Of a stretch of DNA of 64,000 nucleotides, positions 11,744 to 23,199 are shown one piece after another. The DNA is taken from NCBI RefSeq assembly GCF_014066305.1, contig NW_023501054.1, forward strand, positions 368,001-432,000, given 5' to 3'. The position numbers were made by a program, and so were the translations under genes. The notes below the pieces were generated by a model. The model searched no databases. It was not told the origin of the DNA and was given only the letters and a program-made list of their open reading frames with translations. The stretch comes from Letharia columbiana. Lineage: Eukaryota > Ascomycota > Lecanoromycetes > Lecanorales > Parmeliaceae. Positions within the stretch are counted from its first letter, which is position 1; every line of letters starts with the position of its first letter.

Positions 11744-12040
11744 ACGTAGTATTGGTATTTTGGATTCCTGGTAACGATTGGAAGTAGGGAGTGATTGGAT
11801 GATGAAACACTCTCGTGATTGCAACAGCAGCTAGTCTCAATACGGACCAGAAGAGAATCTCGTTCTCGTACTCGTTCCCAAGGAACTTGGTGCCCTCCAT
11901 TCAACCTCAGAAACGATAGGGACTGGTAACATTTGGGGATCTTGCCGATATCACTTTGTCAGACTCCTTTTCCCACTGCTCAATGCTCTTCCAAGTGAAT
12001 TCCATAAGCCCTGGACTCATCCTAATCCCAATCCCTAATC

Positions 12041-13079
12041 TTACGCCCCCCCCATCAGCATTTCTCCAGGAACATCCATCAGCTCCAAAGCGCACATCCT
12101 CTTCTGGTCCCAGATATTAAATCCGAGCCTTCTGAAAGGTCGCCAAGATGACTTTTTGAGTCGCGACCTACGATCCATCCGCTCGTGGATAGGTAAGAAG
12201 TGGTTCGCGGGACTTGCTCCGTTGGCTGCCTCCGCGTCTTGTCTCCAGGCTTCGAAAGATGGGATCCGTAGGAGGACTGGCCAGGATAGAATTGTGTAAT
12301 GGTTGGGATTCAAGTGTAGGGGATGCGAGATGCGATGAGGCTTTTTGGATTGGCTGATCGGGGTCGCGCGAGTAGGGAGAGATGTGGTTGTCAAGCAAGA
12401 ACTTTTGAACGCAATACATCTTGTCAATCACCCAGGGCTTGAACTTGAAAAGTCATTTCCGCATATCATCTGTGGGATAAGACGTATGGGCATCATAATA
12501 CTGCAAACGCCATAACGCGCGAGCGACCCGCAATGCTTCTACATAGCTCGCTGGCCCAGTCCGAAAAGGTGTACACATGCGACCCTCAGGCCAAGTCACG
12601 AACGGATCGTTATCAAAGTTGTGGCTTGGGTTGACTAGGTGCATGGGTCGTATGGCATTGATACGATTGATGTAGGTTTCGAAGAAGAAAGTTGTAAGAT
12701 TGTGTATGCGAGATGCCACCCGAAGGAGCTCTCGGACGGATACGAGTGTGGGATCGCATAGAAGCGGATACTAAGTTAGCTCGGCGAGAGAGGTTTTGTA
12801 GACTTGCTCCATCATATGGGTCAGGCCAGACTCAGGTACCCCATCGTCTGTCCAGGCCTTTGAAAATGAACCAGATATAGCCGGGATGAGCTCGGCCACT
12901 TCTGATGGCAGTCTATCGATCAAAGCCTCTATTATTTCGACCGGGAGCTCTTCGAAGATTCCATTGACGGTAGGTGAGGTTTGTGTAAGATGATCGAGAG
13001 ATGAGAAACCTGGCATGAGCTTGATGATCATGAGCAGGATCGGAGCCGGGAGTTGCTGGAAAATGTCATGCATCTTCAA
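12041..13079 (-). pseudogene. F-box-like fungal gene of unknown function, probably broken
   Basis: The N-terminal part (from 13079) has an F-box-like stretch, LPAPILLMIIKLMPGFSSLDHL, followed by SPTVNGIFEELPVEIIEAL, a pattern seen in a large family of fungal proteins of unknown function. An in-frame TAG at 12771 could be removed by a 69-nt intron (donor GTACCT, acceptor CTAACTTAG). A second in-frame stop, TGA at 12453-12455, lies inside the conserved W...DMRK...F..W region without a plausible intron. The tail (RLGFNIWDQKRM and following) is in another frame, ending at 12041. If the TGA is the true stop, a 185-residue protein (12453-13079, one intron) remains. I favour a decayed gene. Confidence 0.5.
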
Positions 13080-13399
13080 GGAACTATATATCGATCAAGG
13101 GCTTAGAGGAGTCTCTCCTAAAACACCTGCCGATTCGGTAGCTGCGAATGTCAAGTGAGGTGGTTCTGACTTCACAGCAACAGAAATTTGGTGGAAAGAT
13201 TGAATGCGCCGTGAGCTGTTATTATGCACTGGTTCTATATAGAAAAGACTGCGCCTGATTGATGCAGAAGCACCAGGATCGTGGAGACAGACCATGTTGT
13301 TACAGGTCGAGTGTTTCGTCTTCGATCGTGGGGGAATTCAGAAATTTGCCCTGAGCGATAACTGCGACGTCGGCTTTACCTCGGGGGTTAGATCTACTA

Positions 13400-14162
13400 C
13401 GGTGTTCTATAATAATTGCCTCATTTTTACTATAAGTAATTTATCTCATTAAAGTTTAATTCTCAGCTAAAATTATAAATAAAATTTATTACTATTTTAA
13501 TTTATTTATTTAATACGAGTTTAGGCCTATAAATTAAATTCATAATCTATTTTTTTAATTAGAGCTGTCGAGTAAATTTAATAGACGATATTTGAATTTC
13601 TTATCTTTGAAGAATTATAAGACTAAATTTAAGTATTCTTCTTTTATTTAAAAGCCTAACCTACGTCTTATAATTTTTAAAAAAAAATCTTAGAATTTTA
13701 ATAGAAGATAAAAAAGTTATTCTAAAATTAAATAATATACACTTATTTTTTAATTAGAGCTGTCGGCTGTCGAGTAAATTTAATAAGCGAAGTTTTAGTA
13801 TACGATATTTAAATTCCTTACCTTTAAATATTTATAAAATTAAATTTTAAAATTTATTTAGAAATAAGAAGCGTAAGTTACGCTCTATAATTAAAAAAAA
13901 AAATAAAAAATTTAATAGAGAATAAAAAAGTTATTCTATTTCTAAAAGATATATATCGTATTTTTTTAATAAGAGAGATACGAGAGAATTAGCGAGCTAA
14001 CTTAGTCGATTTAATTAAAGAGCGTAATAACTTTAGATTTATAATTAATTATATATATAAATTTAAGATTTTATAGCTTAGCTCTATCTTATTTATTTAT
14101 ATATACTAATAAATAATAATTATATTAATTATTTATTTTAATAATATTATAACTTTAAATTA
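13400..14162. repeat. RIP-mutated AT-rich block
   Basis: Sharp change from gene-like composition to A/T-rich, CpA-poor sequence at about 13400. Most of it is one copy of a ~615-bp repeat (13508-14112). No gene is present. The block ends abruptly at 14163, where un-mutated DNA begins. Confidence 0.8.
13508..14112 (+). repeat. ~615-bp dispersed repeat, copy 1 of 4 (RIPped)
   Basis: Begins with ACGAG(T)xxAGGCCTATAAATTAAATTCATAATC and ends with GCT(T/C)AGCTCTATCTTATT followed by TATATACTAAT. The same unit is found at 20751, 23728 and 24915 in the same orientation. It is non-coding. The ends are not inverted repeats of each other, so a solo LTR or a fragment of a larger element is as likely as a MITE. 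Confidence 0.65.
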
Positions 14163-14450
14163 AATCTAGTATATATAAAAGAATAAGGTAGGGCTGAGCT
14201 ACAAAACCTTGAATTTGTATGTGCAGCCAATCATAAATTCAGGGTCACTACGCTCTTTAGTTAGACCGGCTAAGTCAGCCCGCTAGCCCTCCCGAGCTCC
14301 CTCATCAAAAATTTGTGTGTAGAAGTTTTACACTTTGAAGTACTCAGCTTGCGATACTATACAGTTACTTTATAATTCCTCAAATTGTAGAGCTCGCTTT
14401 GCGCTTTCTAACGCTGTAAAAATTATGAAGTTTGGCCTACTATTGGTGAA
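14163..14450 (-). repeat. Un-mutated partial copy of the same repeat end, inverted
   Basis: Starts AGTATATATAAAAGAATAAG and continues with GTAGGGCTGAGCT and CCTTGAATTTGTATGTG. This is the reverse complement of the right end of the ~615-bp repeat, but with CpA and TpG intact. Its RIPped mirror lies at about 20370-20666. It forms the outer left end of a ~6.5-kb inverted structure. Confidence 0.6.
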
Positions 14451-14534
14451 TTAAATGAACATTCAAATATGGTAGTCATGGTAGTCACACCAGACGCGTC
14501 CGGGATCGGATAATAATCCTTCCACCTGTTTGTT

Positions 14535-14590
14535 ATTCTACCAATTCTACCAATTCTACCAATTCTACCAATTCTACCAATTCCACCAAT
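14535..14590. repeat. 9-bp tandem repeat (ATTCTACCA)n
   Basis: About six tandem copies of a 9-bp unit, the last ones slightly diverged. On the minus strand they read as a repeated Gly-Arg-Ile tripeptide inside a 90-codon open frame that I do not consider a gene. A RIPped inverted counterpart occurs near 19610-19660. Confidence 0.85.
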
Positions 14591-14859
14591 ATGAACACAA
14601 TCGTCTTCGGTACCCCTCGCCCAATTAGAGCCCCTTACTGACGCCCCCAGGCCACCCCTCGGCGAATCCGCTACTGCTGGCAATCGAGGCCGCAAGCGAG
14701 CCTAACAGCTACCTACTACTGCTTATAAACGCGTTAGAAGGCCCTCAAAAAGAGCCCGAACGGATACGTCCTCCCCTATATACTCCTCCCAAGCCAGCGA
14801 TAGGTGGGTTAAACTAACATTCAAATATTGTAGTCACACCAAACGCGTCCGGACGTCAT

Positions 14860-16278
14860 ATACTCTCCACGATTCCATATCAAATCATCACTCAGTAAGC
14901 GGAGAACACCACTGTAACTTGGCCTGTTATCCCCACTGCATTGAGGAGTAAGAGGAGGAACTACAACAGGCAAATGCGGAGAACACTGCGGAGAAACCAA
15001 GCGGCAACAAGGCCACCATCGTCAAGAACACGGCTCAGCTCTCCAAGATCCCACGTCATATGCTCTCCACGGTTCCGCATCAAATCATCACTCAGCAAGC
15101 GGAGAACACCACTGCAACTTGGCCGTTCCACATCAAATCATTACTCAGCAAGCGGAGAACACCACTGCAACTTGGCCTGTCATCCCCACTACATTGAGGA
15201 GCAAGAGGAGGAACTACAACAGGCAAATGCGGAGAACACTGCGGAGAAACCAAGCGGCAACAAGGCCACCATCGTCAAGAACACGGCTCAGCTCTCCAAG
15301 ATCCCACGTCATATGCTCTCCACGGTTCCGCATCAAATCATCACTCAGCAAGCGGAGAACACCACTGCAACTTGGCCGTTCCACATCAAATCATTACTCA
15401 GCAAGCGGAGAACACCACTGCAACTTGGCCTGTCATCCCCACTACATTGAGGAGTAAGAGGAGGAACTACAACAGGCAAATGCGGAGAATACTGCGGAGA
15501 AACCAAGCGGCAATAAGGCCACCATCGTCAAGAACACGGCTCAGCTCTCCAAGATCCCACGTCATATGCTCTCCACGGTTCCGCATTAAATCATCACTCA
15601 GCAAGCGGAGAACACCACTGCAACTTGGCCGTTCTATATCAAATCATTACTTAGCAAGCGGAGAATCACTCAACTTGGCCTGTCATCCCCACTATATTGA
15701 GGAGTAAGAGGAGGAACTACAACAGGCAAATGCGGAGAACACTGCGGAGAAACCAAGCGGCAACAAGGCCACCATCGTCAAGAACACGGCTCAGCTCTCC
15801 AAGATCCCACGTCATATCAGTTCTCCACGGTTCCATATCAAATCATCACCCAACAAGCGGAGAACACCACTGCCACTAGCTAGCCTATCATCCCCACTAC
15901 ATTCAAGAGGAGTAAGAGGAGGAACTACAACAGGCAAATGCGGAGAACACTCGGAGAACACTATGGAGAACACTGCGGAGAAACCAAGCGGCAACAAGGC
16001 CCCCAGCACCAAGAACACGGCTCAGCTCTCCAAAATCCCACATCATATGCTCTCCACGGTTCTACATCAAATCATCACTCAGCAAGCGGAGAATACCACT
16101 GCAACTTGGCCTATCATCCCCACTGCATTGAGGAGCAAGAGGAGGAACTACAACAGGCAAATGCGGAGAACACTGCGGAGAAACTAAGCGGCAACAAGGC
16201 CACCATCGTCAAGAACACGGCTCAGCTCTCCAAGATCCCACCTTATATGCTCTCCACGGTTCTACATCAAATCATCAC
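14860..16278 (+). repeat. Six-copy ~250-bp minisatellite array, un-mutated
   Basis: The landmark GGAACTACAACAGGCAAATG occurs at 14957, 15210, 15463, 15713, 15921 and 16144, giving periods of 253, 253, 250, 208 and 223 bp. The first three units are nearly identical; later ones have lost segments. One frame of a unit reads as a charged, coiled-coil-like peptide (EELQQANAENTAEK...), but no frame crosses the whole array with a convincing start, so I treat it as repeat, possibly derived from the coding part of a mobile element. RIP has barely touched it, although its inverted homologue at 19.0-20.7 kb is saturated. Confidence 0.85.
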
Positions 16279-16566
16279 TCCGGAACGATGCATATTTGGA
16301 CGAATTGAAACCGTCCGATGTCTTGCTCTGACAGCTATTTCATTATTCGAAAGATTTCACTGCGGCAGGAGATAATGTGGGATTCACACCACTAATTGGC
16401 ATGTTGTCTCCATTTCTTTCCGGTATTTCGATACTTCTTGCCATAAGGACATGGCCTTTCTCTGTTTTTTGTGGGCAATTATTACGGATCAATCCTCCAC
16501 ACTCGATACACCTTCCTAATTAGGCCTTAGCGCGCCTCTCTCCGTACATATATATCTATATGTAGG
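16279..16566 (+). mobile_element. Truncated 3' fragment of the LTR retroelement
   Basis: Resembles 18466-18775, that is the 3' non-coding end of the internal region plus the first ~85 bp of the LTR (CGGATCAATCCTCCACACTC... CCTTAGCGCGCCTCTCTCCG). It has several substitutions and a small deletion. It breaks off in mid-LTR and is fused on its left directly to the last minisatellite unit. It is an older relative of the intact element just downstream. Confidence 0.75.
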
Positions 16567-16637
16567 TCAAAAACGTACAGTAAGCGATTAGAGTTCGATT
16601 TGACTTAGAAAAAATCAACCCCAAAAAATTTAATTAA

Positions 16638-16907
<270 letters not shown>

Positions 16908-16943
16908 AGAAGTATTAAAATATCGAAAAGAAATAAATATAAC

Positions 16944-17095
16944 TGTTACGGATCAATCCTCCACACTCGGTACACCTTCCTCATTAGGCCTTAGCGCGCC
17001 TCTCTCCGCACATATGTGCCTGCAGACCACATAGATTAATGAACATCTTTTACACCACACCACATATATGAGTCACACCATATTATTCCTTAACA
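16944..17095 (+). repeat. 5' LTR (152 bp)
   Basis: TGTTACGG...TTAACA, identical to the copy at 18686-18837. It is preceded by the ATAAC target-site duplication. Confidence 0.92.
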
Positions 17096-17284
17096 AATGG
17101 TAGCAACACCTGGCCCTACTTCATAGGATATCCAGGCGTCATCAGACGTTTACGCAAAGCCTGCATCAACACCTAATAGTGCAACGCTCCAAGCCGGACC
17201 TCCAACACACTCGCTGTTATCGAGTACCTTTTGACAAAAACCCACGTCCAAATCGATCCTTTTGATAGGCCTGTCGATCTCATC

Positions 17285-18460
17285 ATGTCTGGCTCTACGA
17301 GAGGTCAAAAGCAACAACAAGAGGCTGAGAAACAAGCCGCCGGCGATAACACATCATTCGTGACCATGTCAGAGCTAGAAGCAATAATGCAGCGTGTCGT
17401 TATCAGCATGACTACTAATATAACTGCCATGGAAGAAAGAATGAACACCAGAATAGCTGAAGCCAGATCAAGACCTCCTTCACCTGCTCCGCAAATGACT
17501 CCACAGCAATCAAATCAGCCTCCTCAGCCTTCTCAGCAGCAAACCTTATCTACCATAGTCCCCGCCCCGTAACCGAAAGACAAGAGGTGGAGACCAGAGG
17601 AGATTGGCGAATTTGACGGTACCGGTGATGTGCAAGCATTTATTGATCGTATCCGAAGCGTGGCTAGCCACAAGGGTCATCGACTAGTACAGACTCACCT
17701 TGACACGGTGTTGAAGGAAACAGCATTCAAATGATACCATTACGAACTCATAGACGGCTCCAAGTTAGGCCTAAACTAAGCCACTACCATTAAGCCATGG
17801 TGCACCGCAATTCTCAAGCGATTTGGGCCTCGCTACATCGATCTCATCACTCAGCTAGAGGCGTGTCATTACACCCGAAAAGATGCGGCCAATAAGAAGG
17901 ATGCTACGAGCTACGTTCAGGAGGTATTACGTATTACCAAAGGCCTTGATTGGAACGATCACGTCAAATCCGGAATTAACACGGCCTTTCATCATTTCGA
18001 ATCAAGCCTTCAGCAAACACTCGATCCGCCGTCAGACTTGAATAGCTTCATTGACCAAGTGCAGATACGACAGCAGGGTTGGTTCCAGATTTATGCTGGC
18101 TACGGGAAGCCACGTCCACCTGATCCCTACCCGAGGCCCCAACAGTCCTACCAACCTCGTCCACAGCAACAGCAGCAGTACAAACCCTCATATCCATATC
18201 GCCAGTCACAGCCGCAGGTGCAGCCGCAGCCACAGCCACAGCCTGCACGTCCGCAGGTCTACTGGGGTGAAGAGGAGGACTACGTGTACGATGCACCGGC
18301 CGACAGCTACCATATGGCCCTTACATACCATCCCGCAGGACATACACCACGTCGCCATGGCAACACTCATGACGGTAGTGGGAATGAAGCTATGGTCCAT
18401 TGGGCCTCTGCAGGCGATGATCACCGGTGCACTCATGAGGGCTGTACCCACTATCATTGA
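17285..18460 (+). pseudogene. Retrotransposon Gag-like protein with three in-frame stops
   Basis: One continuous frame, from ATG 17285 to TGA 18458-18460, is interrupted by TAA 17570-17572, TGA 17732-17734 and TAA 17777-17779. The start has a Gln-rich then coiled-coil-like segment. The middle has the Gag-type order IGEFDGTGDVQAFIDRI...YHYELIDGSKL...AILKRFGPR, with a stop where Gag proteins usually have the Trp of a WY pair. The C-terminal third is Pro/Gln-rich and ends His/Cys-containing, without a clear CCHC knuckle. Each stop is one transition away from a sense codon (CAA to TAA, TGG to TGA) in the CpA context RIP prefers, so light RIP is the likely cause. The protein would form the virus-like particle coat. 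Confidence 0.75.
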
Positions 18461-18685
18461 AGGACATCGGACGATGCATATTTGGAGGCAATTGAAACCG
18501 TCCGATGTCTTGCTTCAACATCCATTTCATTATTCAAAAGCTTTCACTGCGGCAGGAGATTTTGTGAGATCCACACCACTAATTAGCCCGGTGTCTCCAT
18601 TCCTTTCCAGCATTTCGAAGACTCATTCATGCATGCATACTTCTTGCCATGAGGACATGGCCATTCTTGTTTTTTTGTGGGCAAT

Positions 18686-18837
18686 TGTTACGGATCAATC
18701 CTCCACACTCGGTACACCTTCCTCATTAGGCCTTAGCGCGCCTCTCTCCGCACATATGTGCCTGCAGACCACATAGATTAATGAACATCTTTTACACCAC
18801 ACCACATATATGAGTCACACCATATTATTCCTTAACA
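18686..18837 (+). repeat. 3' LTR (152 bp)
   Basis: Identical to the 5' LTR at 16944-17095. It is followed by the ATAAC target-site duplication. Confidence 0.92.
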
Positions 18838-19039
18838 ATAACGTATTAATTAGTAATATAAATTCTATAATATCTTCTATCGTAATTAAATCTTTCGAAT
18901 AATGAGATAGCTATAGATATCGAATAATTTTAATTTATTTAAATATATATTATTCGATATTCTTTCTATAGAGATTTAATTAACTATAATTATCGTAGTA
19001 AATTCTTCTCTTATAACGTTATTATAATAATATATTATA

Positions 19040-20666
19040 TTAATATAATAGAGATAATAGACTAAGTTATAGTAGTATTCTCCGCTTACTAAGTAATAAT
19101 TTAATATGAGATCTTAAAGAGCTAAGTCGTATTCTTAACGATAATAATCTTTATTACCGCTTAGTTTCTTCTATAATATTCTTTATAATATTCTCCGTAG
19201 TATTCTCCGTATTTATCTATTATAGTTTCTTCTCTTATTTCTTAATATAGTAGAGATAATAAGCTAAGTTATAATAATATTCTTCGCTTATTAAGTAATA
19301 ATTTAATATAAAATCGTAGAGAGTATATAATATAAAATCTTAGAGAGCTAAGTCGTATTCTTAATATTAGAAGTTTTATTATCGCTTAATTTCTTTATAA
19401 TATTCTCTATATTTATTTATTATATTAACTTCTCTTATACTAGCTAAGTAGATTAATATAAGATTATAAAGAGTAGATCTATTATATTATTACTGCTAAT
19501 AACTATCTCTATAATATTCTCCGTAGTATTCTTTCGTAGTATTCTCTATATTCGTTTATTATAGATTCTTCTCTTATTTAACTAAGTGCGAGGATATCGA
19601 GAATAAATATATTTATATTAATGAAATTAATAGAATTAGTAGAATAGTAAAAGAAGAATAATTATATAAATAGATAAAAGAATTATTATTTAATTTCGAA
19701 CGCGTTTAATATAATTATAATATTTAAATATTAATTTAATCTATCTATCGCTAATTTAAGAGAAATATATAGAGAAAGACGTATTCGTTTAAGCTCTTTT
19801 TAAGAGTCTTTTAATATATTTATAAGTAGTAGTAGATAGCTATTAAACTCGCTTATAACCTCGATTATTAATAATAGCGAATTCGCTAAGAGATAATCTA
19901 AGGGTATTAATAGAGACTTTAAAAGATAAATAAAAGAGATATATATATCTAAATCGAACGCGTTTAATATAATTATAATATTTAAATATTAGTTTAATTT
20001 ATCTATCGCTAGCTTAAAAGAAGTATATAGAGGAGAATATATTCCTTTAAGCTCTTTTTAAGAGTTTTTTAACGCGTTTATAAGTAGTAATAGATAGCTA
20101 TTAAGCTCGCTTACGGCCTCGATTACTAGTAATAATAAATTTATTAAAAAATAATCTTAGAGCGTTAATAAGAGACTTTAAGAGATAAATAGAAGAGATA
20201 TATATATTTAAAGTATTTAGTAATATATCGAGAATAAATATATTTATATTAGTAAATTAATAGAATAGTATAAAAAAGAATAATTATATAAATAGATAAA
20301 AGAATTATTATTCGATCTCGAACGCGTCTAATATAACTATTATAACTACTATATTTAAATATTTATTTAATCTATTAATAGTAAATTTAACTTTATAATT
20401 TTTATATAATTAGAAAGCGTAAACTAAGCTCTATAATTTTCGAAATTATAAAGTAATAATATCTATAGAGAGCTGATTATTTTAGAGTATAAAACTTCTA
20501 TATATAAATTTTTAATAAGAAAGCTCGAGAGGGCTAGCGGAGCTAATTTAGTCGATCTAATTAAAGAGTGTAATAACTCTAAATTAATAATTAACTATAT
20601 ATATAAATTTAAGATTTTCAAGCTTAGCTCTATCTTATTCTTTTATATATACTAATACTATCTATA
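19040..20666 (-). repeat. RIPped inverted copy of the minisatellite-bearing segment
   Basis: Read in reverse complement, this stretch follows the order of 14163-16.3 kb: repeat end, 9-bp satellite zone, the stretch with ACGCGT(T/C)x, then degenerate minisatellite units (for example CTCCGCTTACTAAGTAATAAT at 19080 mirrors ATCATCACTCAGTAAGCGGAG at 14886). Nearly all differences are C-to-T or G-to-A. Outer ends at 14163 and 20666 are inverted copies of one sequence, so the pair brackets 6.5 kb. At least two or three array units can be traced. Confidence 0.75.
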
Positions 20667-20750
20667 TAAATAACTTATATATACTTTTCTAAAATCTTTA
20701 TAATTATTCTCTTATTTAGATTATAATTTCAACTATAAGTATTTATTCTA

Positions 20751-21372
20751 AACGAGTAAAGGTTTATAAATTAAATTTATAATTTTTTTTTTAATTAGAA
20801 CTATCGAGTAAATAGATAAGCGATCTTTAATTAGCGAACTTTAATAAGCGATATTTAAATTCCTTACGCTTTAATAATTATAAGACTATATTTCAAAATT
20901 CTTAAAAATTCGAAAAGCCTAAATAGCGCTTTAAAATTAAAAAAGATAATTTTAAAATTTTAATAGAAAATAAAAAAGTTATTTTAAAATTAAATAATAT
21001 ATATCTGTTTTTTAATTAAGGCTATTCGACTATCGAGCGAACTCTAATAAGCGATATTTAAATTTCTTACGCTTTAATAATTATAAGACTAAATTTTAAA
21101 ATTCTTTAAAATTCGAAAAGCTTAGATTAGCGCTTTAAAATTTTAATAAAACAATTTTAAGATTTTAATAGAAAATAAAAAATAAAAAAGTTATTTCTAT
21201 TATAAATAACGTATATCTATTTTTTTAAATAAGAGATCTCGATTTAAGAGCTATTCGAGCTAATTTAGTCGATCTAGTTAAAAGAGCGTAATAATCTCGA
21301 ATTTATAATTAACTATATATATAAATTTAAAGATTTTTAAACTTAGCTCTATATTATTCTTTTATATATATT
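20751..21372 (+). repeat. ~615-bp dispersed repeat, copy 2 (RIPped)
   Basis: Starts AACGAGTAAAGG, passes through an internal ATCGAGTAAAT...ATTTAAATTCCTTACGCTTTAATAATTATAAGAC zone that is duplicated in tandem within the unit, and ends AGCTCTATATTATTC followed by TATATATTAATAA. It has the same orientation as the copies at 13508, 23728 and 24915. Confidence 0.65.
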
Positions 21373-21465
21373 AATAATAATATATATATAAAATATCTCG
21401 ATTAAGATTTCTATATTTAAAAGTATAAGTAGTTATTCTAATTATTATTCTAATTAACGATTTAA

Positions 21466-21545
21466 TAAATTCGATATAATAGCTATTACTATTATAGCTA
21501 TTACTATTATAACTATTACTATTATAGAGATCTATATCGAAAGTT
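21466..21545. repeat. (TAT)TACTATTATAGC-type 15-mer tandem repeat
   Basis: Repeats of ATTACTATTATAGCT/AACT, followed 300-500 bp later (21825-21985 and again near 22110-22170) by similar runs in both orientations (TATAATAGTAATAAC). Together they form a large imperfect palindrome that could extrude as a hairpin. Non-coding. Confidence 0.6.
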
Positions 21546-21824
21546 CTATATCTATTAAGACTCTTACGCTTAGACTTCGAATAATATCTTATCTAAAGAA
21601 CTATCTAAATAATACGTCTAGAGTTCTTTAAAATCGCATCTAGTTCTAATTAGATTTCGAGGCTTAATATCTCTATTAAGCTAAAAGAAATATCTAAAAT
21701 CTCATCTATACGCTATAAAAAGATATTTTTAAACTTCTTCTCTATAGAACTACTTTTCGAAAGTAGAGTTAGAGCTATACTAGTACGGGTATAGAACTTT
21801 TAATATAGATCTCTATATAACTAT

Positions 21825-21985
21825 TACTATTATAACTACTACTATTATAACTATTATATAATAATAGATTATTTAAATAATAAATAATAATAGTTATAAT
21901 AGTAATAGCTATAATAGTAATAACTATAATAGTAATAACTATAATAGTAATAACTATAATAGTAATAGCTATTAAAATATTAGAT
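21825..21985. repeat. Palindromic 15-mer repeat arms
   Basis: ACTATTACTATTATAACT units on the left arm are mirrored by ATAATAGTAATAACT units on the right arm around a short AT-rich centre near 21870. Both are variants of the 21466 repeat. Confidence 0.6.
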
Positions 21986-22619
21986 ATATAATATATAGAA
22001 CGAATAGATTAATTCTTTAAAATCTCTTCGAGACTAGATTTTAAATATAGTATAAAATTAGATAATTAAAAAATACGATAATTAAAATATATAAGAATTA
22101 TATTTTAATAATAGTTATAGTAATAATATCTATAATAGTTATAATAGTAATAGCTATAGTAATAATAGCTATTAAATTAAATTTATCGAATTATTACTTT
22201 ATTAACTAGAATAATAATTTAAATAACTACTTATATTTCTAAATATAGAAATTTTAATTAAGAAATTTTATATATATATTATTCTATAATATAATATTAT
22301 ATATATATTATCTTCTAATATATATCGCTAAGATTCTATATCTATATTAAAAAAAAGATATAATATCTAACTTTATTTATATTATATTCGAATACGATAT
22401 AATATTACTTAATATAGAATATTCTATAATATATATTATATCTTTTCGACTAGTAATAATAGAATAAAATATAAGCTTTTAAATAAAAAAAGAATTTTTA
22501 AATTTAGTCTTATAAATATTTAAAATAGAGAATTTAAATATTACTTATTAAAAAGTTATTTATTTTATTTAGAATATTCTTTTATATAAGCTTAGATAGT
22601 TAAATAATAATAATTTAAA

Positions 22620-22830
22620 AAATATTAAAAACTATTTCGCTTCGGCTTCGTTCTCAATTCGAATTTATTAATCTCCCTCGCTTACGCTAAGTAATGGGGC
22701 GAGGGACCTCGACGGGGTTTCGGGGGGGGGGTTGGGGTCGGAGTGAGGTTTCGGATCGAGGTTTCGAGTTTTCTTAAAACTTCGACCTCGCCTTAACTCG
22801 GAGTAAAGTTTTAAGGTATACTCCGTTAAT
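22620..22830. other. GC-rich island with a 10-G run inside the RIPped block
   Basis: About 200 bp of G-rich sequence in otherwise A/T DNA. 22714-22737 has GGGG, a run of ten G, and GGGG separated by TTTC and TT, a candidate G-quadruplex. It has many CpG and GpG but very few CpA or TpG, so it was probably exposed to RIP and kept its G only because they are not in the target context. No coding frame is convincing. Confidence 0.55.
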
Positions 22831-23199
22831 TCGATAGATTTTAAGTACCCCTAAGCGACTTCTAAGCGATTTCTTTAAATTTTAATATTATATATTAAAA
22901 ATAGAGTAAAATAAAGTATAGAATATAATATTATAATCTAAATTAGAGTATAAAATATAGATACTTAAAAAAATATTTAGAATATATATAAGATTATATT
23001 TATAAGATATTAGAAAGATATTATAAAGATAATAATTTTAAGTTAATTTAATTAATAGACTTAATAAAGTAATAAGATATTCTTATTATCTCGATAGAAA
23101 AATCTTATTTTAATCTTACTCTATCTTATTAAAACTTTAACTCGAAGCGAGATAATATAGAATACTTAAAATATCGTCTTATCTCGCTTCTATACGTAG

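Larger units (their letters stand above)
16944..18837 (+). mobile_element. Gag-only (non-autonomous) LTR retrotransposon, 1,894 bp
   Basis: Two identical 152-bp LTRs beginning TGTTACGG and ending TTAACA enclose 1.59 kb. The element is flanked by a perfect 5-bp target-site duplication, ATAAC (16939-16943 and 18838-18842). Directly after the 5' LTR, ATGGTAGCAACACC could serve as a tRNA primer-binding site. The interior encodes only a Gag-like frame; no protease, reverse transcriptase, RNase H or integrase motif is seen. It should therefore depend on a partner element. It inserted into already AT-rich DNA, and its identical LTRs imply a recent insertion. Confidence 0.92.

Noticed and set aside
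14423..14695. 90-codon minus-strand frame with repeated Gly-Arg-Ile
   Set aside because: It is only the translation of a 9-bp satellite; no start context or conserved flank.
14941..16375. Several overlapping 110-170-codon frames in the minisatellite
   Set aside because: The 253-bp period shifts frame in each unit; the frames repeat each other and none has a credible start or end.
18051..18776. 241-codon plus frame overlapping the Gag C-terminus and LTR
   Set aside because: A shifted shadow of the Pro/Gln-rich Gag tail that runs on into the LTR.
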